Positions 13,244-13,528 of a DNA stretch of 13,528 nucleotides are shown here, piece by piece; the first letter of the stretch is position 1, and each line of letters begins with the position of its first letter. Location of the stretch: contig DCHO01000039.1 in the NCBI GenBank assembly GCA_002315655.1, positions 1-13,528 on the forward strand, read 5' to 3'. Origin of the DNA: Christensenella sp. UBA1750 (GTDB taxonomy: Bacteria; Bacillota; Clostridia; Christensenellales; UBA1750). The notes beneath the pieces were generated by a model. It was not told where the DNA came from and ran no database searches. It was given only the letters and a program-made list of their open reading frames with translations. A program made the position numbers and the translations under genes.

Positions 13244-13528
13244 CTATTTGCTCCCTCTTGCCGCTTTGTCGGCATACTTGGCAAAGACCATGAGCAGAGC
13301 GACAAGCGCCAGCAGAAGGTTTGTGGCGGTGGCCACATCAAAGTAGACAATCATCTGCTCGATTGCACAGGCGACGACCACCAGCGACAGCGCGACAGAC
13401 CACTTTTTGCCTAAGTTCTTGGCGACAAAGAGAATGGACAGGCAGCCGAAGCACAGCGTATTGAGCATAGCAACCAAGCTGCTCAATTCGGCAAAGAAGA
13501 AGTTCGCTTCCAGCACTGTGAAGCCATA
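13244..13528 (-). CDS. Membrane protein of unknown function, array member 1 (5' end outside the window)
   Basis: The frame stays open to the window edge: upstream of a GTG at 13516 the codons read Y-G-F-T, so the true start lies beyond 13528 and at least 94 residues are visible. There are about three helices in view. KNLGKKWSVALSLVVV aligns with KDLGKVKSIILSALIV of the next gene, and the C-terminus FAKYADKAARGSK matches its C-terminus. It is therefore the C-terminal half of another array member. Stop codon TAG at 13244-13246. Neither the promoter nor the number of genes further upstream can be seen. Confidence 0.72.
   Translation of the reverse strand, partial: YGFTVLEANFFFAELSSLVAMLNTLCFGCLSILFVAKNLGKKWSVALSLVVVACAIEQMIVYFDVATATNLLLALVALLMVFAKYADKAARGSK

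Noticed and set aside
13514..13516. GTG as start codon of the right-most membrane protein gene
   Set aside because: The frame continues upstream to the window edge, no ribosome site precedes the GTG, and the product would be only half the length of its array relatives.

Overview
The window looks like a chromosomal segment from an anaerobic Firmicute of the class Clostridia, possibly a gut Oscillospirales/Christensenellales-type genome. The evidence is strong AGGAGG-type ribosome sites, compact operons on both strands, moderately high GC, sigma70-type promoters with 17-bp spacers, and a gene set of pepT, an ACT-domain protein, a YpuA-like DUF1002 protein and GH4 and AGE-family sugar enzymes. 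The genus cannot be fixed from sequence alone. No rRNA, tRNA, CRISPR, transposase or phage gene was seen, and no gene-free stretch exceeds 300 bases.

Layout. (1) 109-1350 (-): enolase-superfamily sugar-acid dehydratase with a near-consensus promoter and a 13-bp palindrome on its -10. (2) 1502-3157 (+): ACT-domain protein, then peptidase T. (3) 3212-3484 (-): lone 90-aa conserved small protein with its own promoter. (4) 3590-5544 (-): PHP-domain hydrolase followed by an AGE/cellobiose-2-epimerase-type enzyme. (5) 5787-6695 (+): long RraA-like aldolase, apparently highly expressed. (6) 6855-8228 (+): MFS transporter and a 53-aa zinc-ribbon protein with its own promoter. (7) 8301-10311 (-): HD-domain protein then a GH4 glycosidase. 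(8) 10439-11317 (+): secreted DUF1002 protein, divergent from (7) with a shared -10. (9) 11379-13528 (-): four related small membrane proteins in tandem ending in a second zinc-ribbon protein; the first gene runs off the window.

How the genes may work together. Segments 1, 4, 5, 6 and 7 read as scattered transcription units for uptake and breakdown of a glycoside or sugar acid: MFS import, GH4 cleavage, AGE-type epimerisation, dehydration by the enolase-superfamily enzyme, and aldol cleavage by the RraA-like protein. This is inference from family membership. No sugar kinase or dedicated regulator lies in the window, and substrates are unknown. Each convergent gene pair is separated by a hairpin able to terminate both strands.

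The least explained part is the right end: a tandem family of about six-helix membrane proteins with a shared core motif, co-transcribed with a Cys-rich microprotein whose paralogue sits 3.3 kb away.
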